Shown here one piece after another: positions 1 through 8,201 of a stretch of 9,971 nt of DNA. This stretch comes from Planctomycetaceae bacterium (lineage in GTDB: Bacteria > Planctomycetota > Planctomycetia > Planctomycetales > Planctomycetaceae), in assembly GCA_003445035.1 (NCBI GenBank), contig DLVV01000339.1, positions 1 through 9,971 on the forward strand, given 5' to 3'. The first letter of the stretch is position 1; the number at the start of each line of letters is the position of its first letter. A program made the position numbers and the translations under genes. Under the pieces are notes generated by a model. That model did no database searches, was not told where the DNA came from, and saw nothing but the letters and a program-made list of their open reading frames with translations.

Positions 1-1
1 C

Positions 2-1087
2 CATCCACTTCGCGGACAAAACAACGTCCAGGGAGCCAGCGACGCGGGATTGATCCCGATGGTCTTCCCCGACTACCAGTCGGTCTCCGATGACACCCAC
101 CGGCAGAAGTTCGCCCGGGCCTGGGGCCACGACCTGGATCCCGAACCGGGACTGACGGTCGTGGAGATCATGAAAGGGGCACTCGAGGGGTCGATTCGCG
201 GCATGTACATCATGGGCGAAAACCCCTTCATCTCCGACCCCAACGCCAACAAGGTCCGCCGGGCGCTCTCCGAACTCGAGTTCCTGGCCATCCAGGACAT
301 CTTTCTGACCGAGACCGCCGAATTCGCCGACGTGATCCTGCCGGCCAGCAGCTACTTCGAGAAGATCGGCACCTACACCAACACCGATCGCCGGGTGCAG
401 TTGGGACGTCCCGTACTCGATCCGCCCGGCGACGCCCGACAGGACTGGGAGATCCTCTGCGAGGTGTCTCGTCGAGTCGGACTCGAATCCGACTACGCTG
501 ACGTTGCGGCCGTTTTTGACGAGTTCACCTCGCTGACCCAGAATTACCAGGGCCTGTCACACGAGATCCTCGGAACCACCGGGCGACTCTGGCCGTGTCC
601 CGACCCGGAAAATGACGACGGGACCCAGATCCTCTTTGGCGACGGCTTCCCAACCGAAAGCGGCCGCGGTCGGTTCGTGCCCTGCTCATTCCAGCCGGCC
701 GACGAATTGCCCGACGACGAATACCCCTTCGTGCTCAACACCGGCCGCGTCTTGGAACACTGGCACACCGGCAGCATGACCCGCCGCAGCAAGGCACTGA
801 ATGCGATTCAACCCGAGGCGTTTGTTGCCATCCACCCCGACGACCTGAAGCGACTCGATGCCGACGACGGTCAGTGGCTGAGAATCACCAGTCGCCGCGG
901 ATCGATCGAACTGGCCGCTCGGGCCGACCAGGGGGTCCAGCCCGGCGAGATATTCATTCCGTTCCACTTCCGTGAGGCCTCCGCCAACACGTTGACCAAC
1001 GACGCGCTTGACCCTCATGGGAAGATCCCCGAGTTCAAGGTCTGCGCCGTCCAGGTCACGCCGGTCGACCCAGCAGGCGACCCCTAG
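2..1087 (+). CDS. Formate dehydrogenase alpha subunit (molybdopterin oxidoreductase), C-terminal part, 5' truncated
   Basis: Partial gene: the frame is open from base 2 and ends at TAG (1085-1087), giving 361 residues of what is normally a 700-900 residue or longer protein. The fragment opens with [13 protein letters not shown], the conserved stretch of formate dehydrogenase alpha chains. It continues with GMYIMGENP (fragment residues 67-75), an LPAS...NTDRRVQ cofactor-pocket segment (about 114-133), and the C-terminal MopB domain motif [17 protein letters not shown] (about 247-263), then FREASAN (324-330). These contact the bis-molybdopterin guanine dinucleotide cofactor in the family, which oxidises formate to CO2. 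The catalytic Cys/Sec region and any iron-sulfur domains lie upstream, outside the window, so subtype (NAD-linked or quinone-linked) cannot be told. The TTG at 50 is an internal codon, not the start, because conserved sequence continues upstream of it. Its stop overlaps the convergent purB stop. Confidence 0.93.
   Translation, partial: HPLRGQNNVQGASDAGLIPMVFPDYQSVSDDTHRQKFARAWGHDLDPEPGLTVVEIMKGALEGSIRGMYIMGENPFISDPNANKVRRALSELEFLAIQDIFLTETAEFADVILPASSYFEKIGTYTNTDRRVQLGRPVLDPPGDARQDWEILCEVSRRVGLESDYADVAAVFDEFTSLTQNYQGLSHEILGTTGRLWPCPDPENDDGTQILFGDGFPTESGRGRFVPCSFQPADELPDDEYPFVLNTGRVLEHWHTGSMTRRSKALNAIQPEAFVAIHPDDLKRLDADDGQWLRITSRRGSIELAARADQGVQPGEIFIPFHFREASANTLTNDALDPHGKIPEFKVCAVQVTPVDPAGDP
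1084..1087. other. Shared CTAG: overlapping stop codons of convergent genes
   Basis: The palindrome CTAG provides TAG (1085-1087) for the formate dehydrogenase gene on the plus strand and TAG (1086-1084 read in reverse) for purB on the minus strand. There is therefore no space between the two genes for a terminator, and any transcription stop must lie inside one of the coding regions or rely on Rho. Confidence 0.95.
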
Positions 1088-2517
1088 ACGGTCACTTCAC
1101 CGCCATCGGCCTGCAGGGCCGATGGATACCGATCGCGGATCGGATCGATCACCGCCCCGATGAACTCGTCCACCTGCTCGGCCGCCCGACCGGTGAACCG
1201 GCGGGCGTCGAGCGTGCCTTCGAGATCGATGTCGGCAAACAGCGGGTCGCCCTGCAACCGGGCGATCAGGTCGTTCTCGCCGCCCCGCTGCTTGACCTCC
1301 TCGCCAGCCGCCTGGCTGTGAACACGAATCGCCTCGTGCAGTTCCTGCCGGTCGCCACCGGCCCGCACGCCCGCCATCAAGATCTCCTCGGTCGCCATGA
1401 ACGGCAGTTCCTCGCCCAACCGCCGGGAAATCACCTGGGGATAAACCACCAGGCCGTCAACGATGTTGCGATAGAGAATCAACACCGCGTCGATGGCCAG
1501 GAAAGCCTGTGGCAACGTCAGGCGGCGATTGGCACTGTCGTCGAGTGTTCGTTCCATCCACTGGGTCGCCGCCGTGTCAGCCGCGCTGTCGTGCAGAGAG
1601 ATCGCGAAACGCGCGAGACTGCACATCCGTTCGGACCGCATCGGATTTCGCTTGTAGGCCATCGCCGAGGAACCGACCTGCTTCTTCCCGAACGGCTCCT
1701 CGACTTCCTTGCGGTGCTGAAGAATGCGAACGTCGTTGCCCGCCTTGTGGGCCGAGATGCCGATGCCCGAGAGGACTCCCAGCACCTGGGCATCGATCTT
1801 TCTCGAGTAGGTCTGTCCGGTGACCGGGTAGACGCGACCGTCGCCCATCTTTTCGGCCACCAGTTGTTCCAGGCGAGACACCTTGTCGTGGTCGCCGTCG
1901 AACAGCGACAGGAATGACGCCTGTGTGCCGGTGGTGCCCTTCACGCCACGCAGTCGCAGGCCGTCGAGACGGTGCTCGAGCTCCTCGAGGTCCATCACCA
2001 GGTCATAGCACCAAAGCGTCGCTCGCTTGCCGACGGTCGTCGGCTGGGCCGGCTGCAGGTGAGTGAATCCCAGGCAGGGCAGATCACGGTTGCCGGCGGC
2101 AAACTCCGCCAGGTGATGGATCACGCCGACCAATCGGTCGCGGATCAGTTCCAGGGCCTGGCCCAGCAGCAGCAGATCGGTGTTGTCGGTGACGAAGCAA
2201 CTGGTGGCTCCCAGGTGAATGATTCCGCGGGCCTCCGGGCACCGGTCACCGTAGGCATGCACGTGGGCCATCACGTCGTGCCGCAGGTCGCGTTCGTAAC
2301 CGGCGACCACCTCGAAATCGATGTCGTCGGTCGCTTCGCGTAACGACGCCAACTGCTCGTCGCTGATCTCCAGTCCCAGCTCCTGCTGCGACTCGGCCAA
2401 CGCCACCCACAACCGTCGCCAGGTCGCATGGCGGATCTGAGACGACCAGATTCGGCTCATCTCTGCCGACGCATACCGCGTGTTCAATGGGTTCTGGTAA
2501 CTCTCGAATTCCGACAT
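1084..2517 (-). CDS. purB: Adenylosuccinate lyase, eukaryote-like type
   Basis: Encodes 477 residues; human ADSL is 484. The enzyme acts in the cytosol in purine synthesis, splitting fumarate from SAICAR and from adenylosuccinate. Visible family blocks: [11 protein letters not shown] (7-17), [12 protein letters not shown] (79-90), GIIHLGATS (98-106), GFTHLQPAQ (150-158) with the catalytic-acid His153, [13 protein letters not shown] (190-202), the signature [17 protein letters not shown] (281-297) carrying the catalytic serine loop, and [10 protein letters not shown] (323-332). These match the animal enzyme closely. The start is set at ATG 2517 because similarity begins a few residues later. 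An in-frame ATG at 2565 would add 16 residues, but it sits almost at the expected transcription start of the TACAAT box at 2573-2578 and has an SD-like GAGG only 2 nt away. No strong SD precedes 2517 either, so the start is moderately certain. The frame stays open upstream to 3042, but that part is antisense to the next gene. Confidence 0.95.
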   Translation of the reverse strand: MSEFESYQNPLNTRYASAEMSRIWSSQIRHATWRRLWVALAESQQELGLEISDEQLASLREATDDIDFEVVAGYERDLRHDVMAHVHAYGDRCPEARGIIHLGATSCFVTDNTDLLLLGQALELIRDRLVGVIHHLAEFAAGNRDLPCLGFTHLQPAQPTTVGKRATLWCYDLVMDLEELEHRLDGLRLRGVKGTTGTQASFLSLFDGDHDKVSRLEQLVAEKMGDGRVYPVTGQTYSRKIDAQVLGVLSGIGISAHKAGNDVRILQHRKEVEEPFGKKQVGSSAMAYKRNPMRSERMCSLARFAISLHDSAADTAATQWMERTLDDSANRRLTLPQAFLAIDAVLILYRNIVDGLVVYPQVISRRLGEELPFMATEEILMAGVRAGGDRQELHEAIRVHSQAAGEEVKQRGGENDLIARLQGDPLFADIDLEGTLDARRFTGRAAEQVDEFIGAVIDPIRDRYPSALQADGGEVTV

Positions 2518-2572
2518 ATCCGTAGCGTCCCGGCTTGGGAAATCATCGTCTTTGGCCCGTCCCATCACCTCG

Positions 2573-2578
2573 ATTGTA
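2573..2578 (-). promoter_or_regulatory. Candidate -10 box for purB
   Basis: The minus strand reads TACAAT here, five of six matches to TATAAT. No convincing -35 hexamer is seen 16-18 nt upstream. A start about 7 nt downstream would fall near 2566, leaving a leader of roughly 48 nt before ATG 2517 and practically none before the ATG at 2565. That favours the shorter PurB. Confidence 0.35.
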
Positions 2579-2608
2579 GCGAACAGCCCATCTCGGCGGC
2601 ATCGCCAC

Positions 2609-2623
2609 CCAGACCGCGTCTGG
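2609..2623. promoter_or_regulatory. 15-bp dyad CCAGAC-CGC-GTCTGG, candidate operator
   Basis: A perfect inverted repeat with 6-nt arms (2609-2614 and 2618-2623) around a 3-nt centre, in the divergent intergenic region. It overlaps the weak -35-like CTGGCA at 2620-2625, upstream of the ATPase operon, and lies about 31 bp upstream of the purB -10 candidate. The position suits a repressor site, but the sequence is not a DtxR or MntR consensus that I recognise. It could equally be chance in GC-rich DNA. Confidence 0.3.
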
Positions 2624-2649
2624 CAACCTCCCCCTGCGGGGTTTAGGAT
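2620..2649 (+). promoter_or_regulatory. Weak sigma70-like promoter candidate for the ATPase/SPFH operon
   Basis: CTGGCA (2620-2625, four of six matches to TTGACA) and TAGGAT (2644-2649, four of six matches to TATAAT) are 18 nt apart. Transcription would begin near 2656, just before the dyad at 2657-2675. Both boxes are poor, so the operon may need an activator or use another sigma factor. Confidence 0.3.
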
Positions 2650-2656
2650 GGGGTGT

Positions 2657-2675
2657 CGGCGGTCGTGGACCGCCG
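2657..2675. promoter_or_regulatory. 19-bp dyad / leader hairpin next to the operon's ribosome-binding site
   Basis: CGGCGGTC (2657-2664) and GACCGCCG (2668-2675) are perfect reverse complements around GTG, so the RNA can form an 8-bp GC-rich hairpin with a triloop. Its last base is the first base of the SD-like GAGGTG at 2675-2680, which lies 4 nt before ATG 2685. It could limit ribosome access, or act as a DNA operator. There is no T-run after it, so it is not a typical intrinsic terminator. Confidence 0.45.
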
Positions 2676-2684
2676 AGGTGGTGC

Positions 2685-5600
2685 ATGGAGGCCACACGTG
2701 GTCCAGGACGCGCGAGCCCCATGCATTACGTCCCCGAGTCGGCGCGGGAATTCCTGCAGGACGACGCCTCTTCGGTCGGCACCGTGCCATCCGAAGAGAT
2801 GGGTTTCCACTACCGCTCGGCGCCGATCTACCTGCTGACGGCCATCGTCGGCCTGCTGCTGGGCGGTGACCTGCTGGCCGGCTCGATCGCTGCGGCCGGT
2901 GTGACCGACTGGGCCGAATTCCAGGTTCTGTTCGGCTTCCGCCTGGCGCTGCTCGCCGCGGTTCTCGGCGGCTCCCGGATCCTGTTCCAGACGCTCGAAG
3001 GCCTGTTCGCCGGCCGGATCGGTGCCGACCTCGCTCTGACAATCGCCTGCCTGGCGGCCATCCTGCTCCGTGAACCGGTCACCGCGGCCCTGGTGGTGTT
3101 CATAGCACTTTGCGGAGAGAGTATCGAAGGGTACACCGTCGATCGGGCACAGCGGGCCATTCGCGGCATCTTTCAACTCTGCCCCCGCATCGCACATCGT
3201 CTGGTCGGCGACGTGGAAACCGACGTGGCGGTCGAAGAGCTTGCCGTGGGGGACCAGGTGGTCGTGCGGCCCGGCGAACGGATGCCCGTCGACGGACGAG
3301 TCCACTCGGGAACCTCGTCCGTCGACCAGTCGGCGTTGACCGGAGAGAGTCTGCCAATCGACAAGGTGGCCGGAGACTCGGTCTACAGCGGCACGCTCAA
3401 CCAGTTCGGCGCCCTGGTGATCAACACCGAACGAATCGGCGACCAGTCGACACTGGGACAGGTGATCACCCTGGTTGCCGAGGCCACCCAGCGCAAGGCG
3501 CCGCTGGAACGGACCGCCGACCGGCTGGCCCGCCTGTTCCTGCCCGCCGTGCTCGGCACCGCACTGCTGACCCTCGTCGGCTGGCGTTTCCTCGGAGAGG
3601 CGGGCACGTGGGAATCCGGATACCTGCCGGCCCTGGCGGTGCTGGTGGTCGCCTGCCCCTGTCCACTGATCCTGGCCACTCCCAGCGCGGTGATGGCCGC
3701 CATGGCCTGGCTGGCCCGAGAAGGCGTCGTCGTCAAGGGCTCGGAAGCTCTCGAACGACTTGCTCGGGTCGACACGTTCGCCTTCGACAAGACCGGGACA
3801 CTGACTCGAGGTGAACCAACACTCGGGCTGGTTCAGCCCGCACCGGGAAGTGGACTCGAACCCGACGAGTTGCTCCGCATCGCCGCAGCAGCCGAACGGA
3901 CCAGCGAGCATGTGCTGGCCCGGCTGGTCGTCCGCGAGGCGGAGAACCGCGGGATGGTCGTCCCAACTCCCGAGAGCTTCTCGGCTGAACCCGGGTTCGG
4001 TGTCACCGCCACGCTGTCATCCGACCGACCCGGTGACGAACCCCGCAGCGTCCTTGTCGGCAATCGACGGCTGCTCGAACAGCACGACGTGGAGATCGAC
4101 GAATCGGCCGAGAACGTGATCGGGGAACTCATTTCGTCCGGACAAACCGCCATCCAGATCGCCATCGACGGCCGCTGGGCCGGGGCCATCGGAGTGACCG
4201 ACGATCCGAGAACCGAATCGGCCGACGTGCTCGACCAGCTCAAGCAGAACGGCATCGGCCAGGTGGTGTTGCTGACCGGGGACCGGCCGGAACCGGCGGC
4301 CACCGTGGCAACAGGGCTGCCGGCTCTCGATTTGGTCGAGAGCGAGATGCTGCCCGCTGAAAAGGCCAGCTGGATCACGGCAGCCGAAGACGAGGGACGG
4401 CAGGTGGCGATGGTCGGCGATGGCGTCAATGACGCACCCGCCCTGGCCACGGCCACGGTGGGCATCGCACTGGGAGGAGTCGGCAGCGACATCGCCGCCG
4501 AGGCGGGCGACCTGGTCCTGATGGGCGACCCGCTCAGACCACTTCCCGGCCTGTTTCTGCTCTCGAAGCAGCTCGTCCGAGTCATCCGCCAGAGCATCTG
4601 GTTGTTCGCATTCGGCATGAACGGACTCGGGATCCTGCTGGGGGCCATCGGCCTGTTGACACCGGCTGCCGCGGCCATCTTCCACGAGTGTTCCTCGCTG
4701 GCCGTGATGCTCAACGCGCTGCGGCTGCTCTGGTTCCAACGTTGGCACGAAACCCGATGGAGTGCCCTGGCACGTTCCCTGGGTGACACCGCCACCAGGA
4801 TCACCGAGACACTCTCGCCCTCGCGACTCACCTTCCACGCCCTCCGCCACTGGCAACTTGGACTCAAGCTCGTCGCCGCCTCGCTGCTGTTCGCCTGGTG
4901 TATCTCGGGCATCACCGTCATCCCCGCAGACGAAAACGCCGTGGTCGCGAGATTCGGGAGTTGGCACAAGGACCTCGGTTCCGGGTGGCACTGGCGGTGG
5001 CCGGAACCTCTCGAAGTCGTTCATCGAGAAAAGCTGTTCCGAATCCGGGCTCTGCCGATCGGATTCCGGCACGACCCTTCGGGGAAATCCGCCAACGAAT
5101 CGGGAGTCTACGTCTCACCCGTGGAGTGGAACAGCCGGCACGATCGGACTGCTGACGACGATGGACTTGCCCTGGAATCGTCCCTGCTGGACGAATCGCA
5201 ACTGGTGACCGGCGACGAGGTGCTGGTCGAGTTGACCGCGGTGGTCGAATACCGGATCGGCAGCAGCGACAACCTGCGTCTTTACGCCTTCGAGACCGCA
5301 GAGCCCGAACAGCTGTTGCGGGCGGCGGCCGAGAGTGCGATTCGCGAAATCGCGGCCACCGCTTCGCTCGCCGACCTGATGGCCGATCGCCGGGGGCAAC
5401 TGCAAACCGACTGCCTGGACGCTGTCCGGATAGCCGTCACGCCCTACCGGCTCGGACTCGAGATCGTCGACCTCCAGCTGCTGGACGTCCATCCACCTCG
5501 GCAGGTCGTTGCCGCCTACCGCCAGGTCGCCGATGCGCTCGAAGAACGCGAACGGTTGATCAACGAGGCCGAAGGATACTACGCCCGACGGCTGCTCGCC

Positions 5601-6110
5601 GCCGCCGGTGCCCGGGCCATCTCCTTCCTCAACTCGACTGTCCGCACCGGCGACACTCCCGCCGCCACAGGACACCAACTCGAAATATCGAACTGGTCGT
5701 TGGCCGATCCCGACACGTGGCGGGCTCTGCTCGACGGCAAAATGCTCTCCGGCGAATCCGCCGCCACCCTCGACTCGGCACGTGCCGCCGCCGCCGACAC
5801 GCGGTCGAAGGCGCACGCCCAGGCCAACCGCCACAACAAGCTGCTCGCTGCCGGCACCCAGCCACCGGAAACCCGCGACATCTCGAAACTGCACCTCTAT
5901 TTCCAGGCCATTGACGAGGCGCTTTCCGGAAGGACGCTGACCGTGCTCGACCCCCGTGCCACCGGTCGCAAGCACCTGATGCTGACCGATCCCCGCACCC
6001 GCGGACTGCCTCTGCTTTCACCCTCGCTCGCACCTGGCGACGACGAGGAACAGATCGTCTCGCCACCCCGACCTGCGACAACCGACCGGGAGACTCCCGA
6101 TGAACGATAA
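2685..6110 (+). CDS. P1B-type metal-transporting ATPase fused to an HflK-like SPFH/band-7 domain
   Basis: 1141 residues, two modules in one frame. Residues about 45-685 form a complete P1B cation pump: predicted membrane spans near 46-66, 82-100, 112-128, 131-146, 284-304, 314-337, 636-656 and 660-683; actuator TGES (219-222); transmembrane metal motif CPCP (324-327); phosphorylated Asp368 in DKTGTLT; a SEHV motif (407-410) where most P1B pumps have SEHP; hinge GDGVNDAP (578-585); last-helix motif HECSS (667-671) and NALRL (677-681). There is no N-terminal metal-binding domain. Residues about 726-1141 are HflK-like: membrane span 726-745, [13 protein letters not shown] (747-759), [12 protein letters not shown] (766-777), [10 protein letters not shown] (841-850), a helical stretch, and a C-terminal [12 protein letters not shown]...LDP (1069-1090) like the HflK tail. 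The codons between the modules contain no ATG, GTG or TTG, so separate internal translation looks unlikely. The start at 2685 has GAGGTG 4 nt upstream; the ATG at 2721 is an alternative. The metal and direction are unknown; export is usual for P1B pumps. Confidence 0.9.
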   Translation: MEATRGPGRASPMHYVPESAREFLQDDASSVGTVPSEEMGFHYRSAPIYLLTAIVGLLLGGDLLAGSIAAAGVTDWAEFQVLFGFRLALLAAVLGGSRILFQTLEGLFAGRIGADLALTIACLAAILLREPVTAALVVFIALCGESIEGYTVDRAQRAIRGIFQLCPRIAHRLVGDVETDVAVEELAVGDQVVVRPGERMPVDGRVHSGTSSVDQSALTGESLPIDKVAGDSVYSGTLNQFGALVINTERIGDQSTLGQVITLVAEATQRKAPLERTADRLARLFLPAVLGTALLTLVGWRFLGEAGTWESGYLPALAVLVVACPCPLILATPSAVMAAMAWLAREGVVVKGSEALERLARVDTFAFDKTGTLTRGEPTLGLVQPAPGSGLEPDELLRIAAAAERTSEHVLARLVVREAENRGMVVPTPESFSAEPGFGVTATLSSDRPGDEPRSVLVGNRRLLEQHDVEIDESAENVIGELISSGQTAIQIAIDGRWAGAIGVTDDPRTESADVLDQLKQNGIGQVVLLTGDRPEPAATVATGLPALDLVESEMLPAEKASWITAAEDEGRQVAMVGDGVNDAPALATATVGIALGGVGSDIAAEAGDLVLMGDPLRPLPGLFLLSKQLVRVIRQSIWLFAFGMNGLGILLGAIGLLTPAAAAIFHECSSLAVMLNALRLLWFQRWHETRWSALARSLGDTATRITETLSPSRLTFHALRHWQLGLKLVAASLLFAWCISGITVIPADENAVVARFGSWHKDLGSGWHWRWPEPLEVVHREKLFRIRALPIGFRHDPSGKSANESGVYVSPVEWNSRHDRTADDDGLALESSLLDESQLVTGDEVLVELTAVVEYRIGSSDNLRLYAFETAEPEQLLRAAAESAIREIAATASLADLMADRRGQLQTDCLDAVRIAVTPYRLGLEIVDLQLLDVHPPRQVVAAYRQVADALEERERLINEAEGYYARRLLAAAGARAISFLNSTVRTGDTPAATGHQLEISNWSLADPDTWRALLDGKMLSGESAATLDSARAAAADTRSKAHAQANRHNKLLAAGTQPPETRDISKLHLYFQAIDEALSGRTLTVLDPRATGRKHLMLTDPRTRGLPLLSPSLAPGDDEEQIVSPPRPATTDRETPDER
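6088..6093 (+). promoter_or_regulatory. Ribosome-binding site for the HflC-like gene
   Basis: GGGAGA lies 6 nt before ATG 6100, inside the end of the preceding coding region. It supports ATG 6100 as the start and an 11-nt overlap with the fusion gene, so the two are probably translationally coupled. Confidence 0.55.
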
Positions 6111-7176
6111 CGCCCCCACGCCGATCGATGGCAACCGCCCCTCACGCGCACGCGTCCCACTGGCGGTCGTCGGACTCGCCATCGCCTGCGGTCTCGCCGG
6201 ATCCTCCTGCACGTTCGTTGACGAATCCGAATGGGTGCTCGTCGAACGGCTCGGACAGGTCGTCCGCGTCCTCGATCAACCCGTTGATCGCGGTCTGAAC
6301 TGGAAACTCCCCTGGCCAATCGAAACCGTCCGCCCCTTCGATGCCCGCACCCGGATCTACGACCCCCCCGGTGGCGAAATGGTCACGTCCGACAAGAAGA
6401 ACATCACCGTCGACGCCTACCTCTGCTGGCGAATCGCCACTCCGGACACAGCCGGCGACGACGACTCAAACTGGTCATCCCGGCCGCTTTATCGCTTTTT
6501 CACAGCGCTCGGCAACACCGAGACTGCCCAAATCCGGCTCTCCGAACATGTCCTGCCGGCTCTGAGAACCAAGCTCGGCGAGACCGAATTCGATCAGCTG
6601 GTCGATGTCGACAGTTCCCAGTCCGGACCGGAAAAAATCGAGGCGGGTCGCCTGGTGGCGATTCCCCAGGCCGTTCGCGACGAATTGTCTCAACTGGTCC
6701 ACGATCGTTACGGCATCGCGTTGATCGATGTCCGTATCAAGCGGCTGAACTTCCCGCAACAGAACCAGGTGGCCGTCTACGAGAGAATGAAGACGGAGCG
6801 GAAGAAGATCGCCGAGCAATACCGCAGCGACGGGTTGGCCGAGAACACCAAGATCAAGAGCCAGGCCGATCTGCAGTACAGCCAGATCCTGGCCAACGCG
6901 CGTCGGGAGGCCGAGTTGATTCGGGCTGACGCCGACGCCGAAAGCCTCTCGATTCTCAACCAGGCCCATCGTCGCGACGTCGAGTTCTACCGCTTCACCC
7001 GCACGCTGGAGAGTTACCGCCGCATTCTCAATGACCGCACCACCCTGGTGCTGTCGGGATCCAGCGAATTGCTGAAATTGCTGACCCAGGGCGTGCCCGC
7101 CACACGGTCGGCCAGTTCGCCACCACCGGCGGCGACTCCTGCCACGTCGACCTCGAGTCAGGAGGACGATCGATGA
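6100..7176 (+). CDS. HflC-like SPFH/band-7 membrane protein
   Basis: 358 residues, close to the roughly 330 of HflC. It has one N-terminal membrane segment (about 19-38), preceded by basic residues, then an SPFH domain. HflC-like features are [16 protein letters not shown] (43-58), [20 protein letters not shown] (64-83), [18 protein letters not shown] (95-112), [18 protein letters not shown] (205-222), an alanine- and charge-rich helix (about 223-290), and the end block [16 protein letters not shown]...[11 protein letters not shown] (295-323). The family forms hetero-oligomeric cages with HflK that face the periplasm and modulate FtsH or other membrane clients. Residues 330-358 are a Pro/Ser/Thr-rich, probably disordered tail not usual in HflC. 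Two cysteines end the hydrophobic stretch (30, 37), but neither gives a good lipobox. It overlaps the fusion gene by 11 nt and the next gene by 4 nt. Confidence 0.9.
   Translation: MNDNAPTPIDGNRPSRARVPLAVVGLAIACGLAGSSCTFVDESEWVLVERLGQVVRVLDQPVDRGLNWKLPWPIETVRPFDARTRIYDPPGGEMVTSDKKNITVDAYLCWRIATPDTAGDDDSNWSSRPLYRFFTALGNTETAQIRLSEHVLPALRTKLGETEFDQLVDVDSSQSGPEKIEAGRLVAIPQAVRDELSQLVHDRYGIALIDVRIKRLNFPQQNQVAVYERMKTERKKIAEQYRSDGLAENTKIKSQADLQYSQILANARREAELIRADADAESLSILNQAHRRDVEFYRFTRTLESYRRILNDRTTLVLSGSSELLKLLTQGVPATRSASSPPPAATPATSTSSQEDDR
7160..7165 (+). promoter_or_regulatory. Strong ribosome-binding site for the second HflK-like gene
   Basis: AGGAGG, a perfect SD core, ends 7 nt before ATG 7173. 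It is the best SD of the operon and fixes the start, giving an ATGA overlap with the stop of the HflC-like gene. Confidence 0.8.
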
Positions 7177-8201
7177 CCAATCGTCCCGACCAGGACGCTC
7201 GCCCCCGGAACCGGATCCGTCTACCGCTGTGGCTGCCAACAGCCGCCGTGCTGCTGGCCTGGCTGGTCAGTGGGTTCTACATCGTCCAGGGCAACCAGCA
7301 GGCGGTGGTCCGCCGTTTCGGTCGGCTGGTCCGCAACGACGCAGGCCGGGTGGAGATCTCGCCAAGTGGCCTGCGGTGGGACCTGCCGTGGCCGCTGGCA
7401 CAAGTCGACCGCGTCAACACCCACGAGGTCCGTACGCTGACGATTGGCCTGCCCGAATTCGGCCCGGAGCTCAACGGAGACGCCGCAGCCAGCTTCCTCA
7501 CCGACGTCGACCCCGCCCACCAGTCCCAGTTTCTCACCGGTGACCGCAACATCCTCAATCTTCAAGTCACCGTCCACTACCACGTTGACGCCATCGACCG
7601 GTTTTTGTTCGGCGAATCGGAACCGCGTGCCCGGCTGAGATCCCTGGTCGAATCGCTGGTCGCCGACACCGTCAGCGGCAGCGGTGTCGACTTCGTCTAC
7701 GTCCACGGGCGAAATCGGCTCCGCAACGTCCTGGTCGGCCACCTGGCCGCCACGCTCCCCGAACAGCAACTCGGCCTCGTCGTCGACGATGTCACCGTTG
7801 GGGCCGTGTATCCCCCGATCCAGGCCAAGGCCGAATTCCTGGAAGTGATGAACGCACGGGCCGAACGTGAAACACACATCAACAACGCACGGGCATACGA
7901 GGGGAAGCGGACATTCGAACGCGAGGCCGACGCCGAACGGACCAGGCTCGAAGCCGAAGGCTACCGCAGCCGGACCGTGGCCGCCGCACAGGGTGAAGCG
8001 GCCCGCTTCAACCAGCTGGTGACCCAGATCCAGAGGGAAGCCCAGAGCGGACTCCAGGACTACGCCGCCGTACGGTACCTGGCCATGAGACGGATGTACC
8101 TGGACACCATCGGAGCGATCTTCGCCAAGGTGGCAGCCAAGGTCGTGCTCGACTCCGGACGACCCGTCGACCTGACGATCCTCAGAGAATCGGGCAAGTG
8201 A
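7173..8201 (+). CDS. HflK-like SPFH/band-7 membrane protein
   Basis: 342 residues. A basic N-terminus (RPRNRIR, 10-16) precedes one membrane span (about 18-38), then the SPFH domain: VQGNQQAVVRRFGRLV (38-53), PSGLRWDLPWPLAQVDRV (64-81), FLTGDRNILNLQVTVHYHVD (120-139), which is the typical HflK block, and VYPPIQAKAEFLEVMNARAER (212-232). A charged helical region rich in Ala/Glu/Arg (about 225-290) is the probable coiled coil, and the HflK-like end is YLAMRRMYLDTIGAIF (302-317). It lacks the Gly-rich N-terminal extension of E. coli HflK. It is last in the operon, overlaps the HflC-like gene by ATGA, and is a paralogue of the C-terminal half of the ATPase fusion. It probably co-assembles with the HflC-like protein and the fused module (inference). 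Confidence 0.9.
   Translation: MTNRPDQDARPRNRIRLPLWLPTAAVLLAWLVSGFYIVQGNQQAVVRRFGRLVRNDAGRVEISPSGLRWDLPWPLAQVDRVNTHEVRTLTIGLPEFGPELNGDAAASFLTDVDPAHQSQFLTGDRNILNLQVTVHYHVDAIDRFLFGESEPRARLRSLVESLVADTVSGSGVDFVYVHGRNRLRNVLVGHLAATLPEQQLGLVVDDVTVGAVYPPIQAKAEFLEVMNARAERETHINNARAYEGKRTFEREADAERTRLEAEGYRSRTVAAAQGEAARFNQLVTQIQREAQSGLQDYAAVRYLAMRRMYLDTIGAIFAKVAAKVVLDSGRPVDLTILRESGK

Noticed and set aside
2638..2659. G-run cluster that could form a two-tier G-quadruplex upstream of the ATPase gene
   Set aside because: Two of the four runs are only GG, and such clusters are expected by chance at this GC content; the adjacent hairpin is a stronger explanation.
2518..3042. Upstream extension of the purB frame to 652 residues
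   Set aside because: The added part is Arg/Gly/Pro-rich, has no family similarity and lies antisense to the ATPase start; PurB similarity begins at about residue 7 after ATG 2517.
2643..3911. 422-codon open frame on the minus strand
   Set aside because: It is antisense to the conserved ATPase core; its Gln/Gly/Arg-rich composition is typical of a shadow frame in GC-rich DNA.
4734..4860. Possible frameshift or lost stop creating the ATPase-HflK fusion artificially
   Set aside because: The frame runs cleanly through both modules with coherent hydrophobic and conserved blocks on each side, and no start codon is found in the linker; it can only be fully excluded by read-level checks.
3833..5072. 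Two long minus-strand frames (378 and 351 codons) under the ATPase and SPFH module
   Set aside because: Low-complexity Ser/Pro/Arg or Gly/Gln composition, no recognisable motif, and complete overlap with well-supported coding sequence.
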